Assembly (NCBI RefSeq): GCF_002806995.1
Contig: NZ_NIHE01000005.1
Span: forward strand, 124,001 to 188,000
Direction: 5' to 3'
DNA from: Confluentibacter lentus
GTDB lineage: Bacteria; Bacteroidota; Bacteroidia; Flavobacteriales; Flavobacteriaceae
DNA: 64,000 nt
Shown here one piece after another: positions 29,189-38,956 of this stretch. A program made the position numbers and the translations under genes. The notes below the pieces were generated by a model. It saw only the letters and a program-made list of their open reading frames with translations, did no database searches and was not told the origin of the DNA. Every line of letters begins with the position of its first letter. Within the stretch, counting starts at the first letter, position 1.

Positions 29189-30760
29189 ATGAGCAAAAAA
29201 ATATTTGTCCTGCTAATTATTTTCATGAGTTTATCTCTAATAGGCATTATTTTATTACAAGCTTATTATATTAAAGGTGCTGAATTAAACCAACGGGAAC
29301 GTTTTGAGTCTAATGTCAAGAAAACGTTGGCAAACGTATCTAATCTCATACAAACAAACGAATTAGATGGTTATTATGAGAAGTTTCAAAGTTTAGATAG
29401 TGAAAAAAGGGTTGATACAGCTGTCGTTTCCCAGCTATTCACGTCTTTACAGAATGAAAGCACCAACGAAACTGTAAATTATACCCAAATTATATTAGAA
29501 GAAAACTATAAGTATTCTTCGCCGCTCTTTGACATTGGTTTAGATAGTATCGCTATAAAAAATATCATCGGCAGTTCTAAAATTGAGGTTTACAACAATG
29601 CGCATGAATCAGATAAAGATATTAGTAAAACACCCATTTTAAATATTGTTAATAGTAGTCGTTTAACTGAAGCCGAAAGGAATTATTTTAATAAACAACT
29701 AAAAGCTTATGTTAAAACAATACCTATTTATAAGCGTGTTTCAAAAGAACAAATAGATAGTTTGCTCTCCAAAAAACTAAAAGAGAATAATGTGGATATC
29801 GCTTATGAGTTTGCTATTTACAGTAACGATTTGGCAACAAAAGTACGCACTGATAATTTTGAGAACAATACATTGGATACCTATGGCGTGCACATTTTTT
29901 TTGATGAAAACAATCAAAGTAAATACAGGCTTTTAGTTAATTTTCCTGAAGACAGAAAATTCATTTTGTCATCCATTTCAAGTATGATCATGCTATCGGT
30001 TATTTTCACACTTGTTATTTTGTTTACCTATACGAGTGCCTTGTATCAATTATTGAAACAGCGTAAGATATCCGAGATTAAAACAGATTTCATAAATAAT
30101 ATGACGCATGAGTTTAAAACGCCCATTGCCACTATAAATTTAGCTTTGGATGCCATAAAGAATCCGAAAATAATTGATGATAAGGATAAAGTGCTTCGTT
30201 ATCTTAATATGATAAAAGAAGAAAACAAACGGATGCACGCCCAAGTTGAAAACGTATTGAGAATATCTAAACTAGAAAAAAACGAACTTAACATAAGTAA
30301 AGACAAAGTAGATTTACATGATTTGGTAGAAGATGCCTTAACCCATGTAGAACTTATGGTGGAGGATAGGCAAGGGTATATTAAAACCCATTTAGGAGCT
30401 TTAAAATCGACCGTGTTGGCAAACGAAACGCACTTTACAAGTGTCATCGTTAATATTTTGGATAATGCCATCAAGTATTCTCCAGATGCCCCAAAAATAG
30501 ATGTTTACACAGAAAATGTGGGAACACATATTTTATTAAAAATTAAAGACCAAGGTAGTGGGATGAGTAAAGCAGCTACCAAACGTGTGTTTGAAAAATT
30601 TTATAGGGAACACACGGGAAACATACATAATGTAAAGGGCCATGGTTTAGGCTTGGCTTACGTAAAAAGAATTGTAGAAGACCACCAAGGTCATGTTAGT
30701 GTAGAAAGTGAAAAAGACAAAGGAAGTATTTTTACCATAAAACTTCCCTTAATATCATAG
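29189..30760 (+). CDS. Sensor histidine kinase (RprX-like)
   Basis: The 523-residue kinase has two membrane helices (about 4-27 and 262-284) enclosing a sensor region of roughly 230 residues with no recognised domain. There is no evident HAMP domain. The HisKA helix carries the phospho-acceptor His307 in MTHEFKTPIATI. The ATPase domain shows NILDNAIKYS (N box), DQGSGM and GHGLGLAYV. The response-regulator gene follows five bases later. Resemblance to the Bacteroides RprX/RprY pair is from memory; the signal sensed is unknown. Confidence 0.92.
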   Translation: MSKKIFVLLIIFMSLSLIGIILLQAYYIKGAELNQRERFESNVKKTLANVSNLIQTNELDGYYEKFQSLDSEKRVDTAVVSQLFTSLQNESTNETVNYTQIILEENYKYSSPLFDIGLDSIAIKNIIGSSKIEVYNNAHESDKDISKTPILNIVNSSRLTEAERNYFNKQLKAYVKTIPIYKRVSKEQIDSLLSKKLKENNVDIAYEFAIYSNDLATKVRTDNFENNTLDTYGVHIFFDENNQSKYRLLVNFPEDRKFILSSISSMIMLSVIFTLVILFTYTSALYQLLKQRKISEIKTDFINNMTHEFKTPIATINLALDAIKNPKIIDDKDKVLRYLNMIKEENKRMHAQVENVLRISKLEKNELNISKDKVDLHDLVEDALTHVELMVEDRQGYIKTHLGALKSTVLANETHFTSVIVNILDNAIKYSPDAPKIDVYTENVGTHILLKIKDQGSGMSKAATKRVFEKFYREHTGNIHNVKGHGLGLAYVKRIVEDHQGHVSVESEKDKGSIFTIKLPLIS

Positions 30761-30765
30761 AAACT

Positions 30766-31467
30766 ATGGAAGAACAAAAAAAGAAAATTTTATTAGTTGA
30801 AGACGACCCAAATTTTGGAACGGTTCTTAAAGATTATTTAATGATGAATGATTATGATGTTGTTCATGCCAAAAATGGTATGGAAGGCTTCGAAAAATTT
30901 AAGAAAGGCGATTTCGACTTATGCATCCTAGATGTCATGATGCCTTACAAAGATGGGTTTACCTTGGCAAAAGAAATAAGAGAAAAAAACACCGATATTC
31001 CTATTGTATTCTTAACGGCGAAAGCTATGAAAGAAGACGTTTTAAAAGGCTATAAAGTGGGGGCGGACGATTATTTAAACAAGCCATTTGATAGCGAAGT
31101 GCTATTAATGAAAATCAAGGCCATTATACAACGTAAAGCCACAGAAACCATTTCTGATAGTAAACAATTTGAATTTAAGATTGGTGGTTTCGACCTGAAT
31201 TCCAAACTGCGTTTTTTACGTTATAAAGGTGGCGACCCCATTAAATTATCGCCAAAAGAAAACGAATTGTTACGTTTATTGGCATTGCACGAAAACGATT
31301 TAATGCCTCGCGAATTGGCACTTACCAAAATTTGGAGAGATGATAATTATTTTACCTCACGAAGTATGGACGTCTATATTGCCAAATTACGTAAGTATCT
31401 AAAACTAGATGAAAATGTTGAAATACTAAACATTCACGGTGAAGGTTTTAGATTGGTTGTAAACTAG
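30766..31467 (+). CDS. OmpR-family response regulator (RprY-like)
   Basis: The 233-residue regulator has a receiver domain with phospho-acceptor Asp56 (ILDVMMP), acidic residues VEDD at 11-14 and Lys106, then an OmpR winged helix (about 135-233) including RSMDVYIAKLRKYL and the wing GEGFRLV. It follows the histidine kinase by five bases and is its obvious partner. A terminator follows at 31491. Confidence 0.96.
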   Translation: MEEQKKKILLVEDDPNFGTVLKDYLMMNDYDVVHAKNGMEGFEKFKKGDFDLCILDVMMPYKDGFTLAKEIREKNTDIPIVFLTAKAMKEDVLKGYKVGADDYLNKPFDSEVLLMKIKAIIQRKATETISDSKQFEFKIGGFDLNSKLRFLRYKGGDPIKLSPKENELLRLLALHENDLMPRELALTKIWRDDNYFTSRSMDVYIAKLRKYLKLDENVEILNIHGEGFRLVVN

Positions 31468-31490
31468 ATTTAGAATATTCTATATAAATA

Positions 31491-31518
31491 AAAAAGCCAG
31501 CTATTTGCTGGTTTTTTT
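31491..31518 (+). terminator. Terminator of the two-component operon
   Basis: A CCAGC/GCTGG stem (31497-31501 with 31507-31511), extendable through A-T pairs, has a five-base loop and is followed by seven T residues. Confidence 0.8.
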
Positions 31519-31641
31519 GTTTAGAATTTTTTATAAAGTATTTTTTTTAGATTCGTTTAAATAGATGACATGAAATCGTTTTAATGTTTTATATCAGAAG
31601 TTAAACGAAGTTCGACTTTTTTTCTGACAAAGTCAAGTTTA

Positions 31642-32298
31642 TCAAACCCGTTTACTCAACCACTCCCTAAATTCACGAAAATTTTCAAGGGCTACACCAT
31701 GTCCTACACGAAATTCAGAATACATATGTTTTATGTTAAGCTCTTTTAAAAAGGGTGCGGATTGTCTGGCCCAATCTACTGGTATTACTTGGTCCACACT
31801 ACCATGTGAGCAGTAAAAATCTAGGTTAGAGAAGTCGGTTTTATCAAGATTTTCTGGTAAAATAGCCTTATTTATATAGCCACTTAAGGCTATGATATTT
31901 TTTACTTTTTCAGGATAGGTTAAAGCCACCGAATAACTTAAGATAGCACCTTGGCTAAAGCCTAAAAGCGTGACGTTATTTTTATTTACTGGATAAGCTT
32001 CTACCGCTTCATCAATAAATTTGGCGATTAAATCCCTAGATGCTTTGGCTTGTTCGTTATCACTCCATTTTCCCATATCGGCATCAAAATTAATGGCATA
32101 CCAAGCATGTCCGTAAGGTTCCAAGGCATAAGGTGCTTGAACGGAGATGATAAAAATATCATCCGGCAATTCGCCCGAAAACGAATATAAATCGGCCTCA
32201 TCGCTGCCATAACCGTGCAACATGATTAATAATGGGGCATTTTCGGTTAGCGTAGATTCTCTAATAATATGATATAATGATAGGGAAGAGGTACTCAT
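31642..32298 (-). CDS. Phospholipase/carboxylesterase-type alpha/beta hydrolase
   Basis: The 218-residue hydrolase has the oxyanion region LLIMLHGYGSDEADL, the nucleophile elbow GFSQG (Ser), an Asp in SVDQVIPVDWA and the catalytic His in RVGHGVALE. This is the carboxylesterase/lysophospholipase (YpfH-like) family. It has no signal peptide. It is the last gene of the BatA-led operon, one base after the DUF4870-like gene; the natural ester substrate is unknown. Confidence 0.9.
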   Translation of the reverse strand: MSTSSLSLYHIIRESTLTENAPLLIMLHGYGSDEADLYSFSGELPDDIFIISVQAPYALEPYGHAWYAINFDADMGKWSDNEQAKASRDLIAKFIDEAVEAYPVNKNNVTLLGFSQGAILSYSVALTYPEKVKNIIALSGYINKAILPENLDKTDFSNLDFYCSHGSVDQVIPVDWARQSAPFLKELNIKHMYSEFRVGHGVALENFREFREWLSKRV

Positions 32299-32299
32299 T

Positions 32300-32635
32300 T
32301 TAATAGCCTAAATTTTTAAATATTTTTTGGTAAAAGTCTCCTACTAAAGGAACGGATTGTGTTTTTCTGTTTAATGCATTTATAAACCCATAAATAAAAA
32401 GAACGGCAAAAAACACATAAAAACTGGAGGTTACCAACCAACTATCAAAACTTCCTATGATATAGCCTAAGGCATAAAACGTGAGCCACAAACCCAAAGA
32501 TTGCCGAATATGAAAACTTGCAAATGCACTTTTGTTTTCGTCTTCATTATTCAAATAGTAAGCAATGATAACGCCTATAATGGTTAAATAGCTAATAATG
32601 GCATGTTTGCGCCCTCTTTCAATATCGTTTGTCAT
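32300..32635 (-). CDS. DUF4870-like small membrane protein
   Basis: The 111-residue protein begins with a polar segment, then an N-terminal helix (LTIIGVIIAYYLN), the pattern NKSAFASFHIRQSLGLWL typical of DUF4870-like proteins, and two further hydrophobic helices. No function is established. It lies four bases after the dihydroorotase homologue and one base before the esterase, within one minus-strand operon. Confidence 0.78.
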   Translation of the reverse strand: MTNDIERGRKHAIISYLTIIGVIIAYYLNNEDENKSAFASFHIRQSLGLWLTFYALGYIIGSFDSWLVTSSFYVFFAVLFIYGFINALNRKTQSVPLVGDFYQKIFKNLGY

Positions 32636-32639
32636 GCTA

Positions 32640-33893
32640 TTAATTTAAAGAAATCTGGTTGTTCGAAATGATACCGTAAACGTTTCCTTTTAAGGTTTCA
32701 TTTTCAAAAATGCTGTTTTTGGATTTAGATATGATATTTTTTGTAGTAAATGTGTATTTGGTATCTGGATTAAAAAGAGTGATATTTACTTTGTTTCCAA
32801 TGTTTATAGGGGTTTGCTCCAATCCGAATCTGGATTTTCCTTTGGTTAAAAGGTCAATGGTTTTCTTTAAAGTGAATAGAGTTTGTAAAGCTCCAAAAGC
32901 GCTTTCTAAACCAATAGTGCCGTTGGCGGCATAATCGAACTCGATTTTTTTATGTTCGATGTCTATGGGGTTGTGGTCGCTCGTCACCATATCTATTGTG
33001 CCATCTTTTAAGCCTTCCGTAAGTGCCTCTACATCGGTTTTAGTTCGTAATGGTGGCAACACTTTAAAATGGGTGTTGAAGTCGGTTATAACATCATCCG
33101 TAAAATATAGATTGTGGATGGCAACGCTGCAAGTCAGGTCCAGTTTTTTCTTTTTTGCTTCACGAATCAATGCTACCGATGTTGCCGAAGATATCGTTGG
33201 AATATGCAATTTTCCACCCGTATATTCCAGTAAAAATAAATCTCGGGCGACTTGCAATTCCTCAGCCAGAGTCGGATTTCCTTTTAATCCTAACGAGGTG
33301 CTTGTAATGTTTTCATTCATCACACCTAATCCAGCGATTTTATTTTCCTGCGGAAATGAGCATACCAAGCCACCAAAATTCATGGCATATTGAAGGGCGA
33401 TTTTTAAGAGATTTGGATTGCCAACTGGTTTTTGATAGTCGTAAAAAGCGATGGCACCAGCACGTGTCATATCGTATAATTCAGCCAAATCTTCGCTTTT
33501 GCCATCTTTTGTTAAAGCGCCAATGGGCAATAAGGTGACCGCATGGTTTTTTGCTTTTGTGTTTACAAATTCAATATCAGAACTCGTGTCTAAAATAGGA
33601 TGCGTGTTGGCATTCATGGCAACCGCTGTAAATCCAGAAGCTGCCGCTGTTTTTAGTCCGTTGGCAATCGTGTCACGTTCTTCAAAACCAGGTTCACCAA
33701 AACACACGCTACTATCAAACCAACCTTGGGAGATATGCAGGTTTTCGAGTGTGATTTCTTGATAATTCTTCGGATTTTTTAGTTGGTTTCCTATGTTGGT
33801 AATAACACCGTTTTCAATTAATATATCTTGAGTTGTGTTATGGAACTCGCTTTTAGAATCAATAATTGTTGCAGACTTTATAAGTATGTTCAT
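32640..33893 (-). CDS. Dihydroorotase homologue with degenerate metal site
   Basis: The 417-residue protein aligns over its length with class I dihydroorotases (amidohydrolase fold), but the first metal motif, normally D-x-H-x-H-x-R-E-P-G, reads DSSVCFGEPG at residues 60-69: both His and the Arg are lost. A further metal His, expected before S..SV in the barrel, is replaced (PTISSATSV). SDHNP, which carries the catalytic Asp, is retained. It is thus probably non-catalytic, like the inactive PyrC-type partners of aspartate transcarbamoylase. It overlaps the BatA gene by four bases. A true PyrC should be elsewhere. Confidence 0.87.
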   Translation of the reverse strand: MNILIKSATIIDSKSEFHNTTQDILIENGVITNIGNQLKNPKNYQEITLENLHISQGWFDSSVCFGEPGFEERDTIANGLKTAAASGFTAVAMNANTHPILDTSSDIEFVNTKAKNHAVTLLPIGALTKDGKSEDLAELYDMTRAGAIAFYDYQKPVGNPNLLKIALQYAMNFGGLVCSFPQENKIAGLGVMNENITSTSLGLKGNPTLAEELQVARDLFLLEYTGGKLHIPTISSATSVALIREAKKKKLDLTCSVAIHNLYFTDDVITDFNTHFKVLPPLRTKTDVEALTEGLKDGTIDMVTSDHNPIDIEHKKIEFDYAANGTIGLESAFGALQTLFTLKKTIDLLTKGKSRFGLEQTPINIGNKVNITLFNPDTKYTFTTKNIISKSKNSIFENETLKGNVYGIISNNQISLN

Positions 33894-35815
33894 TTAAAGT
33901 ATTTTAAGATGAGCATTTCAATAATCAAGAACACCAGTGCAAAAATAGCAAACCATTTCCACAAGGCGTTAATATTTGTATCACTTTTTATCACATCAAA
34001 ACTTTCGATAATGGAATCGCTTAGCGTGATGTTATTTAAGTTTGAAAGATCTTGATAGGTTAAGTCGCTATCGGCCCTATTGTAATTATAGCTCACATTC
34101 TGTATGCTTTCGTTTTTGTTTTTGATGGTATAAATACCAGAAACCGCAGGGTCTTCAAGCGTATTTATCAATACTTTATTATTGAAATATTGCTGTTTCG
34201 GAATGATGTTTACATCGGCGTTTTCAATGGATACAATATCATCTTGGTTCAGTTGCACATTCACATTAAAGCTAGTATCGTTTCCAATTGTGTAATAGAT
34301 GGCTGGCACTTTAAAACTGTTTTTCGCCATATTGTAAAGTGTGGGAACGATTAAAGGCGAGTTTTTAAAATTGGAATTATCATTATTCAAAGCAGCAGTG
34401 AATATGAAGGCGTTTTTGTTTTGCACCAAGAATGGTTTGTTATCCTCGAACTGTAAAACAGCACCACCTGTTTGACTTGACAGATTATAAAAACTTTCAA
34501 TTTGTGGATATTGAAAATTTTTAACCTCTTTTTCAAATACACCATTGCTGTATATGGGATGCGAATAATTAATGGTAGTGATGTGCTTTTCGGAGGCAAC
34601 CAAATCAGTGAAACGTATGCCGAAATTCAGTAGCAAATCATTATACGATGAAACAATGATATCTTCTGAAGGAATAATGGTCACGTAACCACCTTGGTCT
34701 GTGAAGGTTTTTAAAACGGATACTAAGGTATTCGGAATGGTTTTTAATTCGTTTAAAACAATCAGGTTTTGTTTTTCTAAATCGTTAAAGTTTAATTGGT
34801 CAACCGTCGTTGATATGTAATTAAATTCATTTTCCGTAAAAATGCGTTTTAAAAAGGAATCGTTTTCCTCATTAATGCTTAACACATTAATTTTATCGAC
34901 TTTGTTAATGTTGAAAAACAATTCATTATCATATTGCAAACTGGCATCGTCAATACTTATTTTGCCATTTATAATGGTATTTATTGGCAATGAAAATGTT
35001 GTTTTGGCAGTGTTATTTATGACGACCGATGTTTTAGCTATTAATTGGTCGTCATTATAAAGCGACACCGGTACGTTTTCAATAGGTGTTCCTGTTTGTC
35101 TTAAGGCTACTGTGAGCTCAACATTTGAAGCTGTTGTACTAGATATGTAAGCACTATCAATGGAGACATTATTAATATTTACAGGCTTGAGTTGCACTGC
35201 CAATATGTTGGTAATGGAATCTGTTATCGGATTAAAACTGTTCGCTTGTTGTTGAAAATCTGAAATAAAAACAATGTTTTTTAAAGTCCCATTTTCTTTA
35301 CTGAAAAGCGTTTTGGCTTTTAATAATGCTGCATCATAAGTCAGCGGTTTTGCTGAATAATCCAATTGCAACAACTCATTTTTAAGAGCTTTGATGGATG
35401 TGTTTTTATACGTGTTATCATTCGTCAGCAGCGAAATTGTGTTGTTTTCAGGGACATTGCTAATAATATCTTGAACGGCACGTTTTAAAAGATCGCCTTG
35501 ATCGCCTTTGGCTTGCATGCTAAACGAATTATCTAAGTAAATAATTGTTTCACTTTTTGTTTTAAAAGCGTTGGTTTTCGCGGTAAATGGTTGCGCGAAT
35601 GCTAGAATAACGCAAGCAAGTAATAGCAATCTGGTTAACAATGTTAGCCATTTTTTTAATTGCGAACTTTTTCGGGTTTGTAAAGTGACTTCCTTTAAAA
35701 ATGCGACGTTGGTGAATGCTTCTTTTTGAAACTTTCTTAGTTGAAATAGATGAACTATAATGGGAATGAGCAGTAAAAAAAGCGCGTAAAGAAGTTCTGG
35801 ATGTTTAAACTGCAT
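33890..35815 (-). CDS. BatA-domain membrane protein with degenerate VWA domain
   Basis: The 641-residue protein has the BatA N-terminal domain: a first helix (about 8-24), a basic segment HLFQLRKFQKEAF, then a second helix (about 57-76). A VWA-like domain follows with a DNSFS (DxSxS) metal motif at 95-99. The long middle is beta-rich and extracytoplasmic, and a final helix lies near the C-terminus. Bat proteins are linked to aerotolerance in Bacteroides, but this longer type has no known job. It heads a four-gene operon with the dihydroorotase homologue, a small membrane protein and an esterase. Confidence 0.85.
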   Translation of the reverse strand: MQFKHPELLYALFLLLIPIIVHLFQLRKFQKEAFTNVAFLKEVTLQTRKSSQLKKWLTLLTRLLLLACVILAFAQPFTAKTNAFKTKSETIIYLDNSFSMQAKGDQGDLLKRAVQDIISNVPENNTISLLTNDNTYKNTSIKALKNELLQLDYSAKPLTYDAALLKAKTLFSKENGTLKNIVFISDFQQQANSFNPITDSITNILAVQLKPVNINNVSIDSAYISSTTASNVELTVALRQTGTPIENVPVSLYNDDQLIAKTSVVINNTAKTTFSLPINTIINGKISIDDASLQYDNELFFNINKVDKINVLSINEENDSFLKRIFTENEFNYISTTVDQLNFNDLEKQNLIVLNELKTIPNTLVSVLKTFTDQGGYVTIIPSEDIIVSSYNDLLLNFGIRFTDLVASEKHITTINYSHPIYSNGVFEKEVKNFQYPQIESFYNLSSQTGGAVLQFEDNKPFLVQNKNAFIFTAALNNDNSNFKNSPLIVPTLYNMAKNSFKVPAIYYTIGNDTSFNVNVQLNQDDIVSIENADVNIIPKQQYFNNKVLINTLEDPAVSGIYTIKNKNESIQNVSYNYNRADSDLTYQDLSNLNNITLSDSIIESFDVIKSDTNINALWKWFAIFALVFLIIEMLILKYFK

Positions 35816-35831
35816 TTCTTTTTAGATTTGT

Positions 35832-35839
35832 CAAAACTA
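35832..35839 (-). promoter_or_regulatory. -7 element of the BatA operon
   Basis: On the minus strand this reads TAGTTTTG, an exact TAnnTTTG, 16 bases before the ATG at 35815. No -33 element at normal spacing is visible. Confidence 0.5.
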
Positions 35840-35902
35840 CATATTTTTTTTAATTATTGAATATAATGAAAATAAATTCACTTTAAAAACCTGAGCCAGT
35901 AA

Positions 35903-36910
35903 TTAGCAAAAGAAAACAAAATCTTCTATGGGATTCATGTTTAAGTCATCTATATAAGTCCGAATCTCTATTTGGGATTTTTTATTAGCAACAGTAATGA
36001 TGCTTTGCGGATTTTCAATAGTTTTCAATTCATGAAAGGCTTTTAGTTTTTTACCATAAATATCACGACCTATTTTTTTGGGGTTATCACAAATCCATTC
36101 AAAAGGAATGTTCATTTCCAATAGTGTTTGTGCTATTATTTTTCCTTTGGTGCCAGCGCCCCAAATAGTCAAGGTTTTATTTTTATTGTAATCAATATCC
36201 AAAAAATGATGGATTTTTAAAGATGTAAAATGATTTTGGGCATAATGGATGTGCGTTCTGGAAGTCCGTGTGCTATAATCCCGCCAATAATGTAAAACGT
36301 GGTTACAAGGAATGCATTTGAATTTATGTTTGTAAAACCGAAACGTTAAATCGTAATCCTCTGGATATACATTCGGATTAAACGCATCGCAAGCTATCAA
36401 ATCCTCTTTATGAATCATCCAACATGGAGACGGAATCACACATTCTTTATAAATTTCAGAATAATTGTTCCCTGTTTTGGTTAAACTATTAAGCCAGGTT
36501 TCATAATTTCCGTAACCTTCTTGTATGCCTTCATCCGAAAAATACTTTACCAAACCAACCGCCACATGATGCTTTCCGTAAGTCATTAAATTGTTTGCAA
36601 GCACTTTTAGTTTATCAGGATGCATGATATCATCGCTATCCATTCTGGTAATAAAATTGCCTTGGCTGTGCATAAAAGCGAGTTGTAAAGCATCAATAAT
36701 ACCGTTACCTGTGTTTTTATAAAGTTTTATTCTATTTTCTTTTAAAGCATATAATTCAACCAAGGTATAACTAGAATCGGTTGAGCCATCATCAACAATG
36801 ATGACTTCCCAATTTTTATAGGTTTGAATAATTATAGACTCCAAGCAGTCTGTAAGATAATTTTCAGTATTTTTGAACGGTATAAGAACGCTTATCAGTG
36901 GTTGTTGCAT
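35903..36910 (-). CDS. Family 2 glycosyltransferase with C-terminal nucleotide-binding-like domain
   Basis: The 335-residue protein has an N-terminal GT-A domain: SVLIPFKNTENYL, VDDGSTDSS and the metal-binding RMDSDD motif near 90, then YPEDYDLTFRF. Residues after about 240 form a separate part beginning LTIWGAGTKGKIIAQ, a Rossmann-like dinucleotide loop, with CDNPKKIGRDIYGKKL. This fusion is seen in some sugar-transfer loci, but donor and acceptor are unknown. No neighbouring polysaccharide genes are present, and it has no visible promoter of its own. Confidence 0.82.
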   Translation of the reverse strand: MQQPLISVLIPFKNTENYLTDCLESIIIQTYKNWEVIIVDDGSTDSSYTLVELYALKENRIKLYKNTGNGIIDALQLAFMHSQGNFITRMDSDDIMHPDKLKVLANNLMTYGKHHVAVGLVKYFSDEGIQEGYGNYETWLNSLTKTGNNYSEIYKECVIPSPCWMIHKEDLIACDAFNPNVYPEDYDLTFRFYKHKFKCIPCNHVLHYWRDYSTRTSRTHIHYAQNHFTSLKIHHFLDIDYNKNKTLTIWGAGTKGKIIAQTLLEMNIPFEWICDNPKKIGRDIYGKKLKAFHELKTIENPQSIITVANKKSQIEIRTYIDDLNMNPIEDFVFFC

Positions 36911-36957
36911 GGTGCTAATTTAACACAACCTTGGCAAAGGAAGGTGTAACATAATCT

Positions 36958-36965
36958 TAAATTTG
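36958..36965 (+). promoter_or_regulatory. -7 element of the M61 peptidase gene
   Basis: TAAATTTG is an exact TAnnTTTG match 30 bases before the ATG at 36996. A TTG at 36931-36933 lies at 24 bases spacing, longer than usual. Confidence 0.5.
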
Positions 36966-36995
36966 GCGTCCTTTTAAAGAATTTAAAAAAATTAC

Positions 36996-38891
36996 ATGAA
37001 AACAAGAATTTTATCCGCCTTGTTTGCGGGAATACTATTTGTTGGTTGTACGTCAACCCAAACAATTGGTAATGATTTGGCAACAGCACTGCCTATAGAA
37101 ACTTCAATAGATTTAACAAAAGTTGAAAATGATAAAGTGCCGGTAACTATTAACCCAGGCAGGTTTAATATTGATAATGTGACGTATAGATTGCCAAAAG
37201 TTGTTCAAGGAACTTACTCCATTAGCAATTTTGGTAAGTATGTGGACGATTTTAAGGCTTACGATTATAAAGGCAATGAATTGTCTGTTGTAAAAACAGA
37301 TGTCAATACTTGGACGATTGCCAATGCCAAAAAATTGGATAAAATTACCTACCTAGTTAACGATACGTTTGATGTAGAAACTGAGGGCGGTATTGGTAAA
37401 GAAGAACCATTTTCACCATCTGGAACCAACATTGAACCTGATAATTATGTATTGAATTTACATGGTTTTATTGGTTATTTCGACTCTTTAAAAAGTAATC
37501 AATATACAGTGAATGTCACCGCGCCAGCGGATTTTGTGCGTTCTTCTGCATTGCAAGAAACAGGAAGCTCCACAAGTACAGACGGTAAAGCCGTTACAAC
37601 AAACTATATAGCTCCTAGGTATTTTGATGTTACAGATAACCCCATGATGTACGGAAACCTAAGCGTTGAAGAATTTAAAGTTGGTGATATTAAAATTGTG
37701 TTGAGTGTGTATTCTCCAAATAAAGTGCATTCCGCAGCATCCTTAAAACCTGCGATGCTTAAGATGATGGATGCTCAAAAAACATTTTTAGGAGATATTA
37801 ATAGCACACCTAGATATGATATCTTTCTTTATTTATCTGACAGAAGTGAAGGTGCTCCTAAAGGATTTGGTGCTTTAGAGCACCACAAATCTACCGTGGT
37901 TGTCATGCCAGAAGATTACCCAGCAGAAGATTTGGATGAAGGTATGATTGATGTGGTGTCTCACGAGTTTTTTCATATAGTAACCCCTTTAAGTGTGCAT
38001 TCTGAAGATGTGCATTACTTTGATTATAACAATCCAACATTCTCAAAACATTTATGGATGTATGAAGGTGTTACCGAGTATTTCGCGACCTTGTTTCAAG
38101 TCGATCAAGGATTGGTAACAGAAGATAAGTTTTATGCGACTATTTATGATAAAATTCAGAATTCATTACAGTTAGATGACACTATGAGTTTTACGGTCAT
38201 GAGTGAAAATGTTATTAATAAACCATATGCAGACCAATATTTAAACGTGTACCAAAAAGGAGCGTTGATTGGTATGTGTATCGATATTTTAATGAGAGAG
38301 GAAAGTAATGGACAACGAGGTATTTTATCTTTAATGAAAGAGTTATCAAATAAATATGGTGTCAACAAACCTTTTGAAGATGATAAACTTATTGGGGAAA
38401 TTACAGCCATGACATACCCTTCCATAGGGGCATTTTTAAACACGCATGTTGTAGGCACAACGCCCATAAATTATAGTGATTTTTTTGAAAAAGTAGGATT
38501 GGAAATCGTGGAAGATGATAAGGTTGAAACTAATTTTATTTTAAATGGCGGGGAATTAATTATAGCTGGAAATCCACAATATGGTACCATTTTCTTTACG
38601 GACGCTGTAAAGGATAATAGTTTTTGGAACGATTTAGGCGTAAAATCTGGAGATATTATTAAAACCATTGATGGAACCGATTTAACCATGCAAAATGCAA
38701 ATGACGTTTTACAGAAAGTATTTATGTGGTCTGTTGGGCAAGATGTTAATGTTATCTTGAATAGAGCAGGAGAAGCTATTGAAATAAAAACAAAAACTGT
38801 TCAATCTTACACCAAAGGAGAAGTGCTAAAAGCAAAGGCAGATGCTACTAAGCAACAATTGGATTTGCGTGAAGCTTGGTTAAAAGGCTAA
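36996..38891 (+). CDS. M61-family lipoprotein metallopeptidase with PDZ domain
   Basis: The 631-residue lipoprotein has a lipobox at FVGC (Cys18). The M61 (glycyl aminopeptidase) fold is marked by HEFFH at 323-327 and the downstream zinc Glu in YEGVTEYFAT. A PDZ-like domain (about 525-600) includes SGDIIKTIDGTDL. The enzyme should cleave peptides in the periplasm or at the cell surface. The gene stands alone with a -7 element upstream and a bidirectional terminator downstream. Confidence 0.93.
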   Translation: MKTRILSALFAGILFVGCTSTQTIGNDLATALPIETSIDLTKVENDKVPVTINPGRFNIDNVTYRLPKVVQGTYSISNFGKYVDDFKAYDYKGNELSVVKTDVNTWTIANAKKLDKITYLVNDTFDVETEGGIGKEEPFSPSGTNIEPDNYVLNLHGFIGYFDSLKSNQYTVNVTAPADFVRSSALQETGSSTSTDGKAVTTNYIAPRYFDVTDNPMMYGNLSVEEFKVGDIKIVLSVYSPNKVHSAASLKPAMLKMMDAQKTFLGDINSTPRYDIFLYLSDRSEGAPKGFGALEHHKSTVVVMPEDYPAEDLDEGMIDVVSHEFFHIVTPLSVHSEDVHYFDYNNPTFSKHLWMYEGVTEYFATLFQVDQGLVTEDKFYATIYDKIQNSLQLDDTMSFTVMSENVINKPYADQYLNVYQKGALIGMCIDILMREESNGQRGILSLMKELSNKYGVNKPFEDDKLIGEITAMTYPSIGAFLNTHVVGTTPINYSDFFEKVGLEIVEDDKVETNFILNGGELIIAGNPQYGTIFFTDAVKDNSFWNDLGVKSGDIIKTIDGTDLTMQNANDVLQKVFMWSVGQDVNVILNRAGEAIEIKTKTVQSYTKGEVLKAKADATKQQLDLREAWLKG

Positions 38892-38918
38892 GCGTTTGTG
38901 AATTACGATTTTTAGATT

Positions 38919-38954
38919 AACGATTGATGGGGCTTCTTATCAATCGTTTTTTTT
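38919..38954 (+). terminator. Terminator of the M61 gene
   Basis: A perfect 10-bp stem (38919-38928 with 38939-38948) with a ten-base loop runs into eight T residues. It is close to the 3' end of the convergent TIGR02757 gene and may serve both. Confidence 0.8.
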
Positions 38955-38956
38955 GA

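Noticed and set aside
32959-33762. Long plus-strand open frames opposite the dihydroorotase homologue
   Set aside because: They are antisense shadows with no recognisable domains; the minus-strand gene explains the region.
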